From Chloroflexota bacterium (GTDB taxonomy: Bacteria; Chloroflexota; Anaerolineae; Aggregatilineales; Phototrophicaceae), in the NCBI GenBank assembly GCA_026706395.1, contig JAPOYU010000159.1, positions 1 through 19,577 of the forward strand: a DNA stretch of 19,577 nt, written 5' to 3'. Every line of letters starts with the position of its first letter. Within the stretch, counting starts at the first letter, position 1. A model generated the notes under the pieces. That model saw only the letters and a program-made list of their open reading frames with translations, was not told where the DNA came from and did not search any database. This document shows positions 16,735 through 19,577 of this stretch, one piece after another. The position numbers and the translations under genes are program-made.

Positions 16735-16764
16735 CTGCCAAGATTGAACTGTGGAGAATTGAAA

Positions 16765-17619
16765 ATGCTTAGCCCAGAACAGATCGCCTCTTATCACGAA
16801 AACGGCTACTTGACGGTTGAGAACGTGCTCAGCGCCGATGAGTTGGCGGAGCTGCGGCGGGTCACCGATGACTTTGTCGAACGCTCGCGTTCCGTCAGCC
16901 AACACAATGACATCTATGACCTCGAGCGGAATCACAGTCCGGAACACCCGCGCCTGCGCCGTATCAAGAACCCGATCCAGCAGCACGAAGTATACGATCG
17001 GACACTGCGTCATGATGGCATTCTGGACATCGTCGAGCAACTGGTCGGCCCTGGAGTGCGCCGACATAACACCAAGCTCAATATGAAAGAGCCGGACCAC
17101 GGCAGCGCGGTCGAGTGGCATCAAGATTGGGCATTCTATCCGCACACCAACGACGATGTGCTGGCTGTCGGCGTCTGTATCGACGATATGACCGAAGAGA
17201 ACGGCTGCATGCTCATGGTGCCCGGCTCGCACAAGGGCAAATTGCACAGCCATCACGAAAACGGCGTCTTCGTCGGCGCGGTGAGCGAGCCCGGCTTCCA
17301 ACCGACGAACTTGGCGAAGTGCCTGGTCAAAGCCGGCGGCATCACCATACATCATGCCCGCACCTTGCACGCCTCGACGCCGAATCATTCAACTGAACCG
17401 CGGCGTCTGCTGCTCTTTGAATACTGTTCGCTCGATTCCTGGCCTCTACTCGGCGCCTCATTTGCCGACTACTGTGCCACGGTCCTGCGCGGCCAACCGA
17501 ACGTACGACCACGCGCCGAAGCCGTGCCCGTAATCATTCCCCTGCCCAAGCCGGACAACGCCGGCTCCATCTTCGAGATACAAGAAGCGCTGCAGCACCG
17601 GGAGATGGCGCAGCAGTAA
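16765..17619 (+). CDS. Phytanoyl-CoA dioxygenase (PhyH)-like Fe(II)/2-oxoglutarate oxygenase
   Basis: The 284-aa protein has the PhyH facial triad H119 and D121 (WHQDWAF) and H202 (HHARTLHAS), with R213/R214 (EPRRLLLFEY) placed to bind 2-oxoglutarate. Other family blocks are HENGYLTVENVLS (11-23), a GCMLMVPGSHKG segment and a double-stranded beta-helix core. It would use O2 and 2-oxoglutarate to hydroxylate or demethylate a small molecule; the substrate is unknown, and bacterial members act on very different compounds. The ATG at 16765 has GGAG 8 nt upstream. Its own promoter lies in the 69-bp gap after the SnoaL-like gene. A role in removing a methyl group from a modified sugar would fit the locus but is speculative. 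Confidence 0.9.
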   Translation: MLSPEQIASYHENGYLTVENVLSADELAELRRVTDDFVERSRSVSQHNDIYDLERNHSPEHPRLRRIKNPIQQHEVYDRTLRHDGILDIVEQLVGPGVRRHNTKLNMKEPDHGSAVEWHQDWAFYPHTNDDVLAVGVCIDDMTEENGCMLMVPGSHKGKLHSHHENGVFVGAVSEPGFQPTNLAKCLVKAGGITIHHARTLHASTPNHSTEPRRLLLFEYCSLDSWPLLGASFADYCATVLRGQPNVRPRAEAVPVIIPLPKPDNAGSIFEIQEALQHREMAQQ

Positions 17620-17638
17620 GCCGATGCCTTCCGCTCCA

Positions 17639-17667
17639 TTGACAATCGCATAACCTGCCTCTAACAT
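17639..17667 (+). promoter_or_regulatory. Sigma70-type promoter of the first VOC gene
   Basis: A perfect TTGACA (17639-17644) and TAACAT (17662-17667) are 17 nt apart. Transcription would start near 17674, giving a leader of about 90 nt that contains the hairpin at 17719-17741. Confidence 0.6.
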
Positions 17668-17718
17668 ACGTCGGCTTTACGGCCTGTAAACCGGCTATTC
17701 AACCAACGCAATATCGTA

Positions 17719-17741
17719 CGGGCGAGCCGGCGGCTCGTCCC
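17719..17741. repeat. Short palindromic hairpin before the first VOC gene
   Basis: GGGCGAGCC faces GGCTCGTCCC across a 3-nt GGC loop, with one bulged base. It follows 'GTAC' and is of the same general kind as the GTAGGGGCGACT hairpins at 18583-18675, so it is probably a dispersed repeat and not a specific regulator. Confidence 0.45.
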
Positions 17742-17764
17742 GCCAACTAATCGGGAGACCACAG

Positions 17765-18559
17765 ATGTACAAAGTAAGCAAATACCCTCACGGAACATTC
17801 AACTGGGCGGACAACACTTCGACCGACCCGGAAGCGGCCAAAGCCTTTTACATGGACCTGTTCGGCTGGGGCAAAATTGATGAGCCGATCGGCGGGGACA
17901 TGTTCTATACCATGTTCCAAAATCAGGGCGAGCATGCCGCCGGTTTCGCCGCGATGATGCCCGACATGCAAGCGCAAGGCATCCCCTCCCATTGGACCAA
18001 CTACGTGTCAGTCGACGATGTGGACGCGCTTGCCGATGTCGTCACCGAGAACGGCGGGACAATTGTCTTCGGCCCCATGGATATATTCGACAGTGGGCGC
18101 ATGCTGCAGTTCATTGATCCGACCGGCGCGCAGCTCGGCTTGTGGCAGGCTAAGAATCACATCGGCGCGGGCATCGTCAACACCGTCGGCGCCATGTGCT
18201 GGAACGAACTGCTGACCAAGGACGCCGAGGCCGCTCAAGCCTTTTACGGCGCGCTTTTTGGCTGGGAATTCTTCGCCGACGAGAACGGCTACATCATGAT
18301 CCAGAATCGCGGACGCAACAACGGCGCGATGATGCAGATGGACGAGAGCTTCGGCGAGATGCCCTCCGTCTGGCAGCCCTACTTCACCGTCGCCGATATC
18401 GACGCTTCAGTGGCGCGCGCTACAGAATTGGGCGCGACGATCATCATTCCCAAGACAGAAGCGCCCGGCGTCGGTTATTTCTCCTATATGTCTGACCCGG
18501 CCGGCGCCCATTTCTACATCATTCAAATTCTCCAGGACCCCGAACCCTGGGAAGAATAG
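17765..18559 (+). CDS. Two-domain VOC (glyoxalase/bleomycin-resistance fold) protein, copy 1
   Basis: The 264-aa protein has two VOC modules, about 1-128 and 140-260. They repeat each other: FNWADNTSTDPEAAKAFY with LFGW in the first half matches CWNELLTKDAEAAQAFY with LFGWEF in the second. E-containing strands at the expected metal positions are present in the second half (WNEL). This layout matches bacterial proteins often called CFP-30B-like or 'VOC family'. The fold supports metal-dependent lyases, dioxygenases and epimerases as well as binding proteins, and no substrate can be named. GGGAG lies 8 nt before the ATG. A closely related copy lies 137 nt downstream. Confidence 0.85.
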   Translation: MYKVSKYPHGTFNWADNTSTDPEAAKAFYMDLFGWGKIDEPIGGDMFYTMFQNQGEHAAGFAAMMPDMQAQGIPSHWTNYVSVDDVDALADVVTENGGTIVFGPMDIFDSGRMLQFIDPTGAQLGLWQAKNHIGAGIVNTVGAMCWNELLTKDAEAAQAFYGALFGWEFFADENGYIMIQNRGRNNGAMMQMDESFGEMPSVWQPYFTVADIDASVARATELGATIIIPKTEAPGVGYFSYMSDPAGAHFYIIQILQDPEPWEE

Positions 18560-18582
18560 ACCGCGCCCACAAAACGAAAGTC

Positions 18583-18675
18583 TGTAGGGGCGACTGAACC
18601 GTAGTGTCTACGCTCGGCTGTGAGTCGCCCACCCTTGTTATACGAATCATGTAGGGGCGACTTTGTAAGTCGCCC
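18583..18675. repeat. GTAGGGGCGACT hairpin repeats between the two VOC genes
   Basis: Two palindromes of the same sequence family lie head to tail. In the first, GGGCGACT (18588-18595) pairs with AGTCGCCC (18623-18630) across 27 nt. In the second, GGGCGACTT (18655-18663) pairs with AAGTCGCCC (18667-18675) across 3 nt. Both begin TGTAGGGGCGACT. A part copy (GGAGGGGCGACTGA) also follows the second VOC gene. In RNA they could end or punctuate the first VOC transcript, though no T-tract follows. Confidence 0.65.
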
Positions 18676-18695
18676 GCACTGACAGGAGACAAAAT

Positions 18696-19484
18696 ATGTA
18701 CACCGTAACAAAATACCCACACGGCACATTCAGCTGGGCGGATACCAGCTCGACCGACTCGGCGGCGGCCAAGCAATTCTATATGGATCTCTTCGGCTGG
18801 GGCAATTTCGATATCCCCATCGGCGAAGGCATGACCTACACCATGTTCCAGCACCAGGGCCAAAATGTCGCCGCGCTCAGCGAGGCGACGCCGGAGGCCC
18901 TCGAGCAGAATATCCCATCGCACTGGTCATGCTACGTATCTGTCGATGATGTCGATGCGCTGTTGCCGGTCGTCACGGACAATGGCGGCACGATCATCTT
19001 CGGTCCCATGGATGTCTTCGACAGCGGGCGCATGGCCTTCTTCATGGACCCGACGGGCGCCGCGCTGGGCTTGTGGCAGGCGCGGAACCACATCGGCGCG
19101 GGCATCGTCAACACCATCGGCGCCATGTGCTGGAACGAGCTGCTCACGCGGGACGCGGCGGCGGCCAAGGCCTTCTACAGCGCCGTGCTGGGCTGGGAGT
19201 TCTACGGCGATGAGCATTACATCCACATCAGTAACCGGGGCCGCAACAACGGCGGCATGATCGAGATGGACGAGAGCTTCGGCGATACGCCGCCCTGCTG
19301 GATGCCCTATTTCAACATAGGCGAAATCAACGCGGGCATCGCGCGCGTCAACGAGCTCGGCGGGCAGGTGCACATGGGACCCAACGAGGCGCCGGATACG
19401 GGCTATTGGGCGCTGGCGACAGACCCGGCCGGCGCGCATTTTTACATCATGGAACTCTTCAAGGCCGACCCCTGGGAAGAATAA
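18696..19484 (+). CDS. Two-domain VOC (glyoxalase/bleomycin-resistance fold) protein, copy 2
   Basis: At 262 aa it aligns end to end with the upstream VOC protein at roughly two thirds identity by eye, with identical blocks such as SHW...YVSVDDVDAL, FGPMD.FDSGRM, NHIGAGIVNT, GAMCWNELLT and DPAGAHFYI, and the same DPWEE/EPWEE end. Most differences fall in 40-70 and in the C-terminal third (205-240), which may change the pocket. AGGAG lies 7-8 nt before the ATG. No clear promoter is visible in the gap, so it may be read from the first VOC promoter. The 3' flanks of the two genes are also alike, so the duplicated unit included the spacer. Function is unknown, as for its twin. Confidence 0.85.
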   Translation: MYTVTKYPHGTFSWADTSSTDSAAAKQFYMDLFGWGNFDIPIGEGMTYTMFQHQGQNVAALSEATPEALEQNIPSHWSCYVSVDDVDALLPVVTDNGGTIIFGPMDVFDSGRMAFFMDPTGAALGLWQARNHIGAGIVNTIGAMCWNELLTRDAAAAKAFYSAVLGWEFYGDEHYIHISNRGRNNGGMIEMDESFGDTPPCWMPYFNIGEINAGIARVNELGGQVHMGPNEAPDTGYWALATDPAGAHFYIMELFKADPWEE

Positions 19485-19501
19485 ACGCGCCTGCAAAACG
19501 A

Positions 19502-19577
19502 CTGGAGGGGCGACTGACGGTCTGTGTCGGCGGTCAGTGTCGGCGGTCAGTGTCTACGCGACCTACGCGACCTACGC
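19502..19577. repeat. Repeat-rich 3' flank with short tandem repeats, cut by the window end
   Basis: After a GGGGCGACTGA start shared with the spacer repeats, a 13-bp unit TGTCGGCGGTCAG is present twice in tandem (19525-19550). A 9-bp unit CTACGCGAC then runs for two and two-thirds copies to the window end (19554-19577). No gene is seen. Confidence 0.6.

Noticed and set aside
15625..17388. Long open frame on the minus strand (587 codons) under the SnoaL-like and PhyH genes
   Set aside because: It lies opposite two well-supported genes, has no recognisable motif, and reads as a GC-rich codon shadow.
19525..19577. CRISPR-like array at the right edge
   Set aside because: The repeats are 9 and 13 bp and directly adjacent with no spacers, and no cas gene is present.

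Overview
The window looks like a piece of a Chloroflexota genome, most like Anaerolineae or a related marine or soil lineage. This is inferred from a lipoprotein with a Pro/Thr-rich linker, a GC-rich codon bias, hairpin intergenic repeats of the 'GTAGGGGCGACT' type, 'CCACCGAGTACACCGAG' inverted repeats, and a catabolic gene mix (enolase-superfamily, Gfo/Idh/MocA, SDR, phytanoyl-CoA-dioxygenase-like). No rRNA, tRNA, transposase or CRISPR array was seen.

Layout. (1) 1-804: the 3' end of a HEPN-like protein converges with a DinB-like gene that has its own promoter. (2) 878-6427, minus strand: a sugar ABC importer operon, read from a promoter at 6427-6400 with a leader of about 270 nt: substrate-binding protein, hairpin, oversized 706-aa permease, FrcA-like single ATPase, and a lipoprotein of unknown family whose second copy of the domain lies beyond an in-frame TGA. 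(3) 6458-12174, minus strand: Gfo/Idh/MocA oxidoreductase, SDR, KdaD-like FAH-family dehydratase and a degenerate M24 peptidase-like protein, packed behind a promoter at 12174-12146; an enolase-superfamily sugar-acid dehydratase follows after a palindromic repeat. (4) 12199-13379: a small two-helix membrane protein converging with a second SDR. (5) 13610-19484, plus strand: YjhG/YagF-type D-xylonate dehydratase, a double SnoaL-like protein, a PhyH-like Fe(II)/2-oxoglutarate oxygenase, and two tandem two-domain VOC proteins.

How it fits together: the importer probably brings in a sugar or sugar acid. Dehydrogenases (Gfo/Idh, SDRs) would oxidise it, and YjhG or the enolase-family enzyme would dehydrate the aldonate. 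The FAH protein resembles 2-keto-3-deoxy-D-arabinonate dehydratase, whose substrate is the same molecule that YjhG makes from D-xylonate. This suggests a Weimberg-type oxidative pentose route to 2,5-dioxopentanoate. The final aldehyde dehydrogenase is not in the window. Substrate identities are inferred, not shown.
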